The notes: generated by a model from the letters alone, not told the origin. A stretch of DNA of 64,000 nucleotides from Heliopora coerulea (GCA_030142905.1 JASJOG010000634.1:16981-80980); one strand, 5' to 3'; shown: positions 32,599 through 42,603, counted from the first letter of the stretch. Numbers and translations: made by a program.

Positions 32599-32925
32599 TG
32601 AGCTTGATTGGAAAGTAGTCCTGGAGATGATGTCACCAGTTAAGACAAAGTTAAGGAAAACCGCTGACACATCATCCAGAATACTCCTGTGGATACATTT
32701 CGAGAAAATTGAAATAAATTGTTGAACATTACCAGCGTTTGTAGTGTAGTCGTCATATGCATCATTGCTTTGACTTCAAGCTTATCAATTTTGGCCACTT
32801 TATTAGTCACATTTTTTCGGACGGCTTTCGATTTTCGGTTTTTTATAAAAACCGCCTCACCGTAATAACAAACACAATCGAAGGTGCGGAAATTACCTCA
32901 ACTCAAAAGAGGATCCGATGACCAA

Positions 32926-33519
32926 GATTTTGGAAAGTATCGATACTATGAACAAACAATTTGTGGTTTGGACCACTCGCGTCACGGACATTGATTCCAA
33001 ATTAAATGAATTTTAGCACAAAAGCGGGCAAAGGTCCCGTACTTTCGCAGAGTTTGAAGAAGACCAACTGTCAATTCACCTGACCGAAATCGATGATCTC
33101 ACAACCAGAAATTCCATCGATACTGCCATTAAGGTAACTTTAGCTGGCTCTTTGCCACTTTTAGCCAACCCTCAGTCGATGACTGTAGAGAACAACGCTA
33201 AAAGCATTATTCCCGGATAGGGCCACTCATCCATCTTCGACCTGGAGAAAACAGCATTTTGAAGATGGTCCCCTTCGGAGCCCTTCCGCCAGTTCCTTGA
33301 AAAGAACCTACGACGCCACCTTAAATTTAAACAGGTAAATGAAATTATTGGTCAATATTCCCATCCTGAATCTGATGCATGTTTTGCACCATCGCTTGAC
33401 AAGCACATCTTGAATTACGTTCCCGCCAAACGGAAAAAATTTGTTGAACTACGAGACAGACTTGGCGCTCATTCAACGTTCTTTGTTCAACTTGGCCGCG
33501 CCCTTTTGTTGTTTACGTG
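32926..33519 (+). pseudogene. Decayed gag-like ORF
   Basis: Several linked stretches look coding: FEEDQLSIHLTEID near 33050-33100, then after stops and shifts EPFRQFLEKNLRRHLKFKQ and SLDKHILNYVPAKRKKFV near 33280-33450. The pattern resembles the first ORF of cnidarian DIRS-type elements, but the identification is from general appearance only. No zinc knuckle is visible here. Confidence 0.35.
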
Positions 33520-33689
33520 ATTGCCTCGATTTCTAACAGCGCCTTTAAAGTGACTGGATTGGCGTTCCTAAGACGACTTGATGGAAACGTCAGCATATCA
33601 ACTTCTAACTTGTTCCACGTTAATGGTTTAGCATCAAGCAGAACTGGATGTTCTGTTCAGGAAGCCAAGGTATGAATTCCAGGATAATC

Positions 33690-33830
33690 GTTGGACGTTC
33701 GTCCAACTCACACTCCAGAGAAACGATATCTGAGCTCCAGACGGACCGCAGATCGAACCCGCAACCTTCTGATGACCAATGAGACGCTCTAACCGTTAAG
33801 CTACCAAGACTCAGATGGGCAGACATCATT
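33690..33830 (-). repeat. SINE family 1 copy
   Basis: Read on the minus strand it has GTCTTGGTAGCTTAACGGTT, GTTGCGGGTTCGATC and a following body as in the copy at 27240. B-box and A-box are both intact. Confidence 0.75.
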
Positions 33831-33839
33831 ATTAACATA

Positions 33840-34368
33840 TCGCGCAGGCAGCACATTATGTTATTAATGATGTTCAATTAGACATTCCAAAACTTTATGT
33901 AACTCTTCAAGCATGAGTTGGAGTTTTCCTTCGATGCTAACAAAACGAAGCTTTAAATAGAAGCTGGAAATGTGTTTGGGTTTGAACATTTGATGTAATT
34001 AACAATTCTACGTGGAGACAGCTAGTTCTTGTTCAACATGTCTACAGCTGTTGTTGCAGCACAGGCTTGCCCTGCCGTCAACAGTACCGCCCATCACTTG
34101 GGACAAACTAGTAAATTTTCTCCCGTTTTTCCATCTGCACTGCAGTAGGTTCCGACGGCGACATCTTCCTGACAACAGTTAATATAATAAGGTCAATTAT
34201 ATCGTCAGCTCAGTTTCTTTTGTTCTCCTGGAGATGATAGATAACTTATTAACGTTATTAAGATATTCATATACTTTCTGCCGAAATTTTGCCATTTCTG
34301 AATGTTTAGCGGACAAATCAAATACTTCTTTTGAAATTTCACCAACAATGACATAAGTCGGTTATATA
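33840..34368. other. Intergenic, nothing recognised
   Basis: No open frame, repeat or RNA gene recognised. The right edge is the TA (34367-34368) that abuts the pogo-type element. Confidence 0.4.
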
Positions 34369-34574
34369 CCGTATTTACTCGTTTGAGCGCCGCGGCGCTC
34401 TTTAAATTTTCAGAGCTTTAGATGCGGCGCTCATTCGGGGGCGGCTCTCTTTAAAAGTCTTTTATTTGGGAATTATAACAAGAACTTTTAACAATGAAAT
34501 AAACAAGTTTTAAATGTCTTTGTCACTAAATGTCCCCATTTTGACGGCGGAAAGTTTTTACACTGTTTACAAGT

Positions 34575-36012
34575 TTACAAAATATCAATGTCACTGTCCT
34601 CTTCATGATCTGAATCCAACTGCTGCATGGTAACCGTTGGATATGCCTCCTCGACATCAGAAGACGTAAATTCGTCGCATTGAAAGGGATTCGTGTCTGG
34701 TTCATCCAGGATATCCAACTGCGATCGAAGCATTTCTCGTCCGGTGCTACAAGGCTGTCCCTCTTTCATGCAGTGAATGGAATCGTCCTGTGACGCATCA
34801 ACGGGAAGGTTCAACGCACAGCATGTGAAGCATTTCTTGATAATATCCGTTGGCAAATCGGCCCAAGCGTCGATAATCCATTGTAAAATCGTTCTTGGGG
34901 GCTCTTTCAAGTTCCCAGCTGCTGTTTCTTCGTGTATTCCGATTTTGCCGAGCCATTCGTCGTACTTTTCAGTACAAGAGGCTTTAAATGGCTTGTTCCA
35001 ACTCACGTCTGGCGCCTGAATGTACTTGGTACAACTTCCTGGAACAATTACACGATCGACTTTCTTTGCTTTCAGGGACTCATTTGCGCTATCCTCGATA
35101 TGGCATTCATATGAGTCCCAAGCTAACAGTCTACGGTTGAATGAGAATGCTCCAAGGACAGAGTTAATCCAAACTCGTGTCAATTCAGTGTTCATCCAAG
35201 CGTTGTCTGAAGTTGCAACGACTGCTTTATGTTTGAACTCCTGACTCAGAGCAGCAACTTCTCTTTTTGCCCCTTTGAAAACCACCATAGGTTTTAGCTT
35301 GGTTCCATAGGCTTTGGCAGCTAGACACAGATACTCTTGCTTTTTCATGGCCTGTCGTTTTTAGAGTGATTGACTTCTTGCCGGTTTTATCGATTGTAGT
35401 TTCTGAAATCATATCGCACCATAATGGGGTTTCGTCCATTGCAATTATGTCAGAAGGGTTGTAGTTGTGTTTCTTTTGCATTCGCCTAACTTGAACTATG
35501 TACGCCACGAGTTTTGCTACAAGTCTTTCCGGATCTTGTTGTGCAACGGATGTCTTTCGTCTCAGTGATAAGCCATTTCGTTTCCTGAAACGTGTCAACC
35601 AACCTCTTGAAGCCTTAAATTCATCAAAGTCCTCGTTGTTGCCCGCTTTTATACTGCGATAGGTTATTTCAGCTTTCTTCATAATAAGTTTACATGAAAC
35701 ACGTAGACCGCTAGCCCGCCTGCTGTCAATCCATTTGATCAAAGTCTCTTCCAATTTTATGCTTAGCGGTTTTCGGCCACGTCTAGTCAATTTGCTTCTT
35801 TGTTTTCCTTTCTTTGACGCAACCAGTGGCACGATTTTGCTCTTTTTTGATCTCCATTCCCGTATTCTCCGTTTGTCGACTTCAAAATGACGAGAAGCTG
35901 GTCGATTTCCGTGTACTACCGCAAATGCGATAACTTGTTTCTTAAAGTCAAGGCTGTATTTCTGAATTTTCTTTCCCTTGTGAGAAATATCATCATTATT
36001 CAAAGCTTTCAT
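34575..36012 (-). pseudogene. Pogo/POGK-like transposase, one frameshift
   Basis: From ATG at 36012-36010 the first frame has a Brinker-like helix-turn-helix (KYSLDFKKQVIAFAV, KRRIREWRSKK), then a CENP-B-type HTH (LEETLIKWIDSRRASG, KASRGWLTRFRKRNGLS), then the first catalytic Asp in IIAMDETPLW. Near 35330 a two-base slip moves to the frame ending at 34575. That frame has the second Asp in LLAWDSYECHI and the third in IQAPDVSWNKPFK, so all three acids (DDD) of pogo transposases survive. The tail (CFTCCALNLPVD, IHCMKEGQPC) is cysteine-rich and acidic. It would catalyse cut-and-paste transposition. Only the slip breaks it, so the copy is young or the slip is an assembly error. Confidence 0.88.
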
Positions 36013-36294
36013 TGCGTTTGTGTTCTACCACAAATTGTAAATACTTAAAGATTACCAACAAATGCTCGACTTCGCAACTGACGCAACAGGACATGCGGCG
36101 CTATGGATAGCCTTAGGCTGCGGCATATGGGGTACAGAAATCGACACCTTTGTAAGCGTTTTTAGGCCTGAGAACCGCTTGCTCTTATTGGTTAATACGG
36201 TGTGAATGTGTTAATGCGAAAATGGGATATAGCATGCCAAAGTAGGCGGACAAAGCAGCTAAGCTGACTTAGACACCATCAAAAGCAAGAAAAA

Positions 36295-36708
36295 ATGGCA
36301 AGAGCTTTGCCAGTAGAGTTCAAAATGAACTTTAAAGTAGAATATGAAACCATTATCCGGGGACATCATGTTTATAAGTGCGTCTGGACTCCCGTCATGG
36401 ATGAAAAACTAGAGTGCAACAAGAATACGCGGGCTGAAGCGAAAGAACACGATGAAAACACCATTGGCGTATATCGCGTTACAAAACAGCTGGACGTTGC
36501 GAACGAAAAGAAGACACTTGCTGGTCACGTTCCGATAGAATTGTCGCGCTTGATGAAGAACTTTCTAGAAGCAAACCCGGAAAACAAACTCGTCGCACAA
36601 GTCACTGGAAAGAGGAAGAGAGAAATTGGCCTTGTTGTTCCCGGCAAAGTTCTCGGCCTTCACGACGGACCTGCGCCTTGCCAAAAGTCTGAAGACAGAG
36701 CTAGGTAA
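36295..36708 (+). CDS. HIRAN-like passenger protein of pogo element A
   Basis: An intact 137-codon frame inside the TIRs of element A, divergent from its transposase. It reads IIRGHHVYKCVWTP, then HDENTIGVYR, then LAGHVPIELSRLMKNFL and AQVTGKRKR. The order RG-H-x-Y/W-x-P, DEN-hydrophobics, GH-x-P, FL and GKR resembles HIRAN-type domains, which in HLTF/Rad5 proteins bind free 3' DNA ends. Homologous frames occur in element B at 42169 and 41089. A polyadenylation signal follows at 36761. It may assist transposition (end binding or repair) or be captured cargo; both are inference. The start is the first ATG; a second at residue 10 (MNFKVEY) is also possible. Confidence 0.62.
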   Translation: MARALPVEFKMNFKVEYETIIRGHHVYKCVWTPVMDEKLECNKNTRAEAKEHDENTIGVYRVTKQLDVANEKKTLAGHVPIELSRLMKNFLEANPENKLVAQVTGKRKREIGLVVPGKVLGLHDGPAPCQKSEDRAR

Positions 36709-37055
36709 AAGAGCTTTAAAGTACACTCACTTTGAACTAAAAAGCATTGTAATACAAGAAAATAAATTTCCGAGGTTGATCTAAGATTTGTGGTTGTTTT
36801 ATATTAGCGTCTTCAACAAATCTGACGGTGCTTCGATTAATCGCTGCATTTGAAAATAATTAAGTGCGGCGCTCTTTCGGGGGAGGCCTCCTTAAAAAAT
36901 CTTTATCTCAAATGCGGCTCTCTTTCGGGGGCGGCGCTCAATCGAGTAAATACTGTACCTTTACGTCGGTGTTTAAGTGGTATGTCAAACTTCCGGCTTC
37001 ACCCTCAGGGGTTTATATAAGGCTTGAACACCTCGGTTACGGTATATAACCTTTA

Positions 37056-37636
37056 AGGCAGAGACACACTATCGCGTCGCTGGGTCGCTAAAGCTCAGCG
37101 ACAAGGCGACCGGCGACAAAGCGACAGATGATGAGACACACTATGGAAATTCCGTGGTGCGCCGGATTTGATAGCTGCATCGTTCTTCTTTTTACATCTG
37201 CCATATGTATCTCGTAGATCCTTCATCTTTGACTTTACTTCATCGACTGATGAACGAAACAAATATTTTGCGCTCAAACATTTCCACCAACGGCACAAAA
37301 TATTGGTAAATCTATATTCACTTACCTTGAACATAACCCATAGCACGCAGTTCTTCAGAGATCTTCCGCACGTTCAACTTTAGTTTTTCATTTTTATATT
37401 CTTTCAGGGACAAATCGTAAAGGATTGGATACATTCTGTAGCAATTTATAAGAGCCTCCTCGAACGACGCCATATTTAAAAATTTCCCAGCCACTGCTGC
37501 CAGCGACTCAGCGATTTCATGTGCTCCAGCGAATTCAGCGACAGGCTCCCAGCGACACAGCGACAAGCCTTGGTAACCGCGCAAACGGGTCGCTGAGCTC
37601 CAGCGACACGGCGACAGCGATAGTGTGTCTCTCCCT
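37056..37636 (-). mobile_element. Small PIF/Harbinger-type element with MADF gene
   Basis: Inverted ends AGG[CG]AGAGACACACTATCGC (37056-37075 and 37617-37636) match at 19 of 20 bases and are flanked on both sides by TTA (37053-37055, 37637-37639), the Harbinger target duplication. Subterminal GTCGCTG/CAGCGAC repeats are numerous on both sides. It is only 581 bp and has no transposase, so it depends on a full-length relative. Confidence 0.85.
37181..37473 (-). CDS. MADF (Myb/SANT-like) protein of the Harbinger element, two exons
   Basis: Exon 1 (37473-37326) starts MASFEEALINCYRMYPILYDL and ends CAAG before GTAAGT. Exon 2 begins at 37246 after TTCATCAG and reads DEVKSKMKDLRDTYGRCKKK. Joined, the phase is correct and the product is a typical MADF domain: LI..., P-LYD, EYKN, then V-KMKxLRDxYxR. 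Harbinger elements encode such a Myb/MADF protein to help transposase reach DNA. The exon-2 end is approximate (about 37181), where similarity stops close to the left TIR, so the C-terminus is likely truncated or replaced. Confidence 0.72.
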
Positions 37637-37680
37637 TTACTTCTTTACTTGTTACTTACTTCCTTTTCTTTCAACATGTA

Positions 37681-38147
37681 CAGTCGAACCTCGATTATCC
37701 GGACCTCGATTATCTGGACTTCTCGATTATCCGGACTTTTTCTCTGGTCCCAATTTTTTCATGAATATTAATTAGTACTTATAAAGATCAGTGGGAATTA
37801 TTTTTCCTTCCATTGAAGTGCAATTGAAACAGAATGATGGAATTGGCAGTGCGAACACGATGTTGTTCTTTGAAGCAAACCAATTTGCTCCAACATTTTA
37901 AGCGAGGGTAAAACCTGTACTGTATATCTAGAAGACCAATGTAAATAGTTTTTGCATGAAGTTGTTTGTAAATGTTTTGTATTCATGTATGTCCAACGAT
38001 AATATGTGCACCATTAATTCCCGCATTTCTTACTTAATTAGTTTTATTTTTGTCTTGTTGATATTCATATTCTCGATTATCCGAACTCTCGATTATCCGG
38101 ACACTTTATCCCGGTCCCAGTGAGTCTGGATAATCGAGGTTCGACTG
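37681..38147. mobile_element. Pogo-type MITE with TCGATTATCCGGA repeats
   Basis: Ends CAGTCGAACCTCGATTATC (37681) and its complement ending at 38147 are flanked by TA on both sides. TCGATTATC[CT]GGAC occurs three times inside the left end and in three related forms inside the right end. It is 467 bp and non-coding. Confidence 0.88.
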
Positions 38148-38149
38148 TA

Positions 38150-38750
38150 CCTGTCAAATAATTGACACACTTGGTGCATACTTGTGCTGACAAATACTGA
38201 TCTGTATTTCTTTGTTGTGAAAGAAGTGTAGCCTCTGCCAATATAGTTCTCGTTTCCTGCTTTATTCGTACAGAAGATTTCGGAAGTTGTGGGCCACATG
38301 CAAAAAATTTTCAGTTGCTTAAAGTCTGGTGTTCTGCTGCAATTTAGCAGACTCACCTTGCCGCTGGTCTTTTCCCGTCGACTTAAAAAACAAGGAAACA
38401 AGATTTTGGCGCGAAATTTAAACATCAAAGGTCAGTATTCTCTCAACGGTGCCTAAAATACCTCTTGTTCCTTGAGATATCTACAAATTAAGAATTCTAC
38501 TTCTCAAAAAGGTTTACTGTTTGAACTACTGGCTAAAATCCCGCCAATATTACTGTTCATTAACGTCTAGCATTCCCAGAGCCAAACCAACAAAGGTAAA
38601 GTGGGTCCGCTAAAGTGCAGTCTAGGTGAATGACATAAAATTTCGAAACTTGCGGGTGTCGCATACACTTCGGCTACCCTCGAAGGCTTGTGCAACGGCA
38701 ATCAACCTTGCAAAGTATATTTATACTGGATAACTTTATCAGCTACCTAA
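38150..38750. other. Intergenic, nothing firm
   Basis: A minus-strand frame (38093-38428) partly overlaps the MITE and lacks motifs, so it is not called. No repeat recognised. Confidence 0.35.
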
Positions 38751-38759
38751 GCCGTACTT

Positions 38760-38985
38760 CCTTGAGAAAAGGCCACCCCTCCTGGGTCCAGTATTGCTAC
38801 AGGAGGAAACCAGAGTATCCGGAGAAAACGGGGTACTTGGTAGAGTTAGACTAGACAACATTCTTCTCACACGTGACCAAGGCGACTTTTATCAGATAAC
38901 TGCACGGAGCTGGATTCCAACCATCTTTAGTGTGGTCAGGTTCACATTTACTACCACTGCGCCATAAGCAACCCCCTGTACTCGT
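38760..38985 (-). repeat. tRNA-derived SINE, family 2
   Basis: On the minus strand, TGGCGCAGTGGTAGTAAATG fits an A-box and GGTTGGAATCC fits a B-box. The body (GTGAGAAGAATGTTGTCTAG, then CTCCGG) is shared with a copy at 51700-51965. Confidence 0.7.
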
Positions 38986-38989
38986 ACTG

Positions 38990-39466
38990 CAGTTCATAAT
39001 TGTACAGTCTATTAAAAAACGAGATCCAAGACAATTACTTCGACACTGTTCTCCCCTTAACGGCGGCTAAGCGTCGAACAAAATTTTATAACTAAACCTG
39101 ATCATGGCTTGATAAAGTGAATGACGTCTAGTATTTATAGGGGGGTTTCATTGGAAGTCGGCTACAGCCGGAGCTCCTATGGCTGTGAGTTACCGAATGA
39201 CAGGCTACTTTTGTTCATAAATACTCGTCTTTGACTTCACTAAATTTGATACCCACAATGCTGGAAGTTGCATTTCCGAGTGTCTAGACTTCGCAATTTT
39301 TGTGGGACACCGTCCAGACATCCTCTGCAGCAAGGAGCCTTACGGCTACTTTGATTCACAAGCCGCCTAATAAAGTACAGGCATACATCTACTTCAAACG
39401 TTATTGAAAGCCCTGTGTTTAGAATGATTTCGATATCTGCGTACTCTTGAAGAAAGTTATCGTCTA
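38990..39466. other. Intergenic, nothing recognised
   Basis: No credible ORF or repeat. The right edge is the TA at 39465-39466 bordering the next pogo-type element. Confidence 0.35.
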
Positions 39467-40116
39467 CCGTATTTATTCCAATAGACACCCTGGGCGCTTA
39501 TTAAAAAATTGAGCTGTAAAGTGAGGCCTTTATTCGAGGGGCGTTCATTTCAAAATTTAGTATTTCAACTTCAACAATAGAAAATATTCACACAATTTCA
39601 CGCAAATGTTCACACAATTTCAATTTCACCGTCATCATCGTTAGTAATGAAAGATAGAAGGTTCGTTGACTACGACCTCAACATCAGAATGAGCGATTAA
39701 AGACAAAAACATTTTCACACAATTCAAAAATGAAGTTTTCACTCAATTTTTACGCCATCGCATGAGACTTAAAAAGAAGTTCGTCATCTGCGTTCTCAAA
39801 ATCCGAATCAGCGATGTCCTTAAAAGGACTGGAACTAACGTATTCTTGCAGGACTGAAAGTTGAGACTGGAGCTGTCTCGCTCCAGTTTCACACGACTGT
39901 TGTTCCTTGAAGCAGTGAATGAAATGATCTTCAGGTCCGTCGACTGGAAGGTTAAGCACGCAGGTTTTGAAGAATTTCACAAACGGGCCGATTTGGCTTA
40001 CTTGGGCGCGTTTCTTGGAAGGAGGACGTTTATTAAATATTTTTATGAATTGAGTGAGCGTTTATTAGAGAGAGGCGTTTATTGGATAGTGGATGTCTAT
40101 TGGACTAAATACGGCA
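39467..40116. mobile_element. Pogo-type element C, internally deleted
   Basis: Ends CCGTATTTATTCCAATAGAC (39467) and its imperfect complement (GTCTATTGGACTAAATACGG at about 40095-40114) are inverted. GCGTTTATT-like repeats lie inside both ends. It is about 650 bp. A minus-strand fragment inside (39750-39980) is similar to the C-terminal tail of the transposase in element A, so C derives from a related autonomous element. Confidence 0.78.
39750..39980 (-). pseudogene. C-terminal tail of a pogo transposase
   Basis: 76 codons: KTCVLNLPVDGPEDHFIHC, then FKEQQSCETGARQLQSQL. It lines up with the tail of the transposase in element A (CALNLPVD, IHCMKEGQPC, LRSQLDIL). No catalytic residue remains. 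This shows that the cysteine-containing tail is a conserved part of the family and not random sequence. Confidence 0.7.
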
Positions 40117-40258
40117 TAGGAATCAGATCAGTCTTGATGACCTATTTTAAACCTTTTTTCGACAGTGTTCGGCGGTGGAAAGGGATCTTTCTGGTGTTAG
40201 TTGCTCTCACGAGGAAAGCATGGAAGGAGTAAAAGACAAAAGCGTCGTCAATCCGTAA

Positions 40259-40310
40259 TTCCTTGTTATGTTCATCTGGTCAGAAGTGACCAAATGAACA
40301 TAACAAGGAA
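40259..40310. repeat. 24-bp hairpin with 4-base loop
   Basis: The left arm (40259-40282, TTCCTTGTTATGTTCAT...) is the inverse complement of the right arm (40287-40310) with a single mismatch, around the loop GAAG. Very short spacing suggests a recent inverted duplication or a cruciform-forming site. No promoter or coding context. Confidence 0.85.
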
Positions 40311-40327
40311 GGAGTTATATTAAGATT

Positions 40328-40510
40328 AGTTATAACTGTTTCCATGCGGAATGTGTCCCCTTGACGAGTAAAAATGTCTTGCGTTAACCAGAGTGAAATA
40401 ACATAAGACTTACCCGACCGGGAAAGAATCAATGGAGATAGTTATAACCGCTTCCATGCAGAATGTGCCACTATGACGAGTAAAATCGTCAGGTTCTAGC
40501 TTAGGTGAGG
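40328..40510. repeat. Two copies of the palindromic MITE family
   Basis: Each half has TGACGAGTAAAA-TCGTCTTGCGTTAACCAGAG-like core DNA: one at about 40365-40420 and a second, shorter one at about 40470-40500, preceded each time by GTTATAAC-GCTTCCATGC. Related copies lie at 22738, 28625, 47744, 50495, 58852, 58977, 61855 and 62309. Intact members begin TTAACTC and end with the complement. Confidence 0.65.
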
Positions 40511-41088
40511 CGATTCGAATTAAAAACTGAAAACCACCCTGTAAAACCCGAAAAAATCGAATGAACTAATTTTTTTAAGGTGTCTTGTGTCCCAAGATAT
40601 TTACGCACGAGATAATGTCACTGAAATTTTCCCCTGTAATCTGTCCCTAAATATTACACACTCGGTCCCCAGATACTCAAATAACAAAGGGTATTGCGGT
40701 CTTGTTGGTGTACCTAACTGAAGAAGATCTAAATACAGTCAAACCTGTATTAAGCGGCCCTGCATTAAGCGGACACCTGTATTAAGCGGACACTTTGTAA
40801 AGTCCCGAATTGAATCTCATATAATTCCTATTAATGAAACCTCTATCAAGCGGACACCTCTATTAAGCGGACGCGGACACATAAATTAGCAAATAAAGAC
40901 ACAAAAAACCTGTGTTAAACGGACAAAATTTTCTTAATTTTTCATAATCTTTACAGACATAACGTTAGTCACTATGTTAATGACGATATTTGTCAATCGG
41001 TTCAAAGTCTATTTGTTAAATCGACTACATATTATTACACGTGCGTTAAGATAAGATTTTTACATCAAACAATAAAATTTTCTTCAGT

Positions 41089-41522
41089 TTACTTCTCAAT
41101 GTCAAAGTTTTCCTTGGACAGTTTATTGGTCAACCATTCGCATGAAAACCGATCTCCTCGGAACTCGTATAAACAAGGAATTTCCAAGCCTTATCCAGCA
41201 CCTCTATTTATCCGTTTCCCTTTGATTATAACTTTGCAGTATTCGTTTGTCGTTTGAGAAACTTTGTGACCCACACTGCCATTAGTTTTGGAATGTGCCC
41301 AACAACCTCCATGTTAGCTGACACATTGTTAGGATGAGCGCATCCAGTTTTCATCTCACAAGACACAACTGTTGTTTTAACAACCGCAACTGCATTTTCA
41401 TCAGTTGTATTCCTAGGTTCACCTTACAATTCATATTCCTCGTCGATTTTCGGATTCCAGATTTCCATGTATGCATGATACCCTCGTACGAACGATTTTA
41501 CGACCACAATTTCAGAAGACAT
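41089..41522 (-). pseudogene. HIRAN-like protein of element B, unit 1 (stop and frameshift)
   Basis: The copy corresponding to 42169-42603, with ATG at 41522-41520 and the same TAA at codon 33. It also lacks one T near 41233 that is present in unit 2, which shifts the frame in the second half. All recognisable motifs are the same as in unit 2. The extra break in only one copy shows independent decay after duplication. Confidence 0.65.
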
Positions 41523-41689
41523 TATCTCGTTTGTAACATTCAGTGTTATTCGGCTAGTTATGGCGGCTGTCATTGCCTATAAGGCTCGTGTATCGTATTA
41601 CACATCTTGCGTCTTATTCCAACACCTTCATAAAACCTGTAGTCAACTTGATGCTCAAGTAATGACCTGACTTGCCTTGACTACGGTGT

Positions 41690-41998
41690 ATGGCTGGTGC
41701 AACTGCTTTTGAATCTGCTGGCGCGTGCTGGAATTGCAAACAAGAGACAAAGTATAGATGTCTGACGTGTGATGTTTCGACTTGCAATAAATCAGACAAT
41801 TGTTCTGTCTACGCATCAGAAGAGACACCTGGATGTAAAGCAGGCGCTTCTGTGGCTTATTGTATCACTTGCTATAAAAAGGAAAAACATTCCTGTGATA
41901 CTCTTAGAAAAGAATCCATTGTTGATCGTACTGCTGCTGGTGGTAAGGCCCAGTCCGTACCACGGGGGGAGGGGCCTGGTGACGAGAATCTTTGTTAA
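41690..41998 (+). CDS. Cysteine-rich 102-aa ORF, element B unit 1
   Basis: The frame starts MAGATAFESAGACWNCKQET and holds cysteine pairs C-X2-C (CWNC), C-X2-C (CLTC), C-X5-C, then YCITC and HSC, a pattern likely to bind zinc. It is divergent from the HIRAN-like frame across about 170 bp, the same arrangement as transposase and HIRAN-like gene in element A. It could be a truncated second protein or the DNA-binding part of a lost transposase. I do not recognise a named family. The final codons run into the subterminal repeats of the right TIR, so the C-terminus may be an artefact. Confidence 0.4.
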   Translation: MAGATAFESAGACWNCKQETKYRCLTCDVSTCNKSDNCSVYASEETPGCKAGASVAYCITCYKKEKHSCDTLRKESIVDRTAAGGKAQSVPRGEGPGDENLC

Positions 41999-42168
41999 GC
42001 GGATACCTCTATTAAGCGGACACTAGCCTGTTCCCCGAGGGTGTCCGCTTAATACAGGTTTGACTGTATTTGTCAATCGGTTCAAAGTCTATTTGTTAAT
42101 TCGACTACATGTTATTACACGTGCATAAAGATAAGATTTTTACATCAAACATCAAAATTTTCTTCAGT

Positions 42169-42603
42169 TTACTTCTCAATGTCAAAGTTTTCCTTGGACA
42201 GTTTATTGGTCAACCATTCGCATGAAAACCGATCTCCTCGGAATTCGTATAAACAAGGAATTTCCAAGCCATATCCAGCACCTCTGCTTATCCGTTTCCC
42301 TTTGATTATAACTTTTGCAGTATTCGTTTGTCGTTTGAGAAACTTTGTGACCCACACTGCCATTAGTTTTGGATTGTGCCCAACAACCTCCATGTTAGCT
42401 GACACATTGTTAGGATGAGCGCATCCAGTTTTCATCTCACAAGACACAACTGTTGTTTTAACAACCGCAACTGCATTTTCATCAGTTGTATTCCTAGGTT
42501 CACCTTACAATTCATATTCCTCGTCGATTTTCGGATTCCAGATTTCCATGTATGCATGATACCCTCGTACGAACGATTTTACGACCACAATTTCAGAAGA
42601 CAT
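42169..42603 (-). pseudogene. HIRAN-like protein of element B, unit 2 (one stop)
   Basis: From ATG at 42603-42601 the frame reads VRGYHAYMEIWNPKIDEEYE, then TAA at codon 33 (42507-42505), then TTDENAVAVVK, VVGHNPKLMAVWVTKFLK, IIKGKRISRG and GLEIPCLYEF to a stop at 42171-42169. It aligns with the plus-strand ORF of element A: RG-[HY]-H-x-Y, W-x-P, DEN, GH-x-P, FL, GKR. At 144 residues it is complete apart from the stop, which is also present in unit 1 and so predates the duplication. The C-terminal GLEIPC block is lacking in element A. HIRAN assignment is by pattern; homology between the two frames is firm. Confidence 0.68.

Larger units (their letters stand above)
29477..32862 (+). mobile_element. 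ZBED-type hAT DNA transposon, degraded
   Basis: The ends share GTGAGGCGGTT in inverted orientation (29479-29489 and about 32849-32860), followed by related AACCG/AAAATCGAT-like DNA, as expected for short hAT terminal repeats. Between them lies a BED-finger hAT transposase gene (30057-32092) and, downstream of it, a mariner-type fragment. An 8-bp target duplication could not be confirmed at either side. Confidence 0.68.
34369..36955. mobile_element. Pogo-type transposon A with two divergent genes
   Basis: Left end TA-CCGTATTTACTCGTTTGAGCGCCG and right end (reverse complement) TA-CAGTATTTACTCGATTGAGCGCCG match closely. Flanking TA at 34367-34368 and 36956-36957 is the pogo/Tigger target. GCGGCGCTCTTTCGGGGG-like subterminal repeats occur near both ends. 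Inside, a POGK-like transposase on the minus strand (34575-36012) and a HIRAN-like ORF on the plus strand (36295-36708) are transcribed away from each other across a 280-bp gap. Each has an AATAAA in the right place (complement of 34459-34464; 36761-36766). The element is 2587 bp. Confidence 0.88.

Noticed and set aside
38093..38428. 111-codon minus-strand frame
   Set aside because: It starts inside the pogo-type MITE at 37681-38147 and has no domain; the Cys residues form no recognised pattern.
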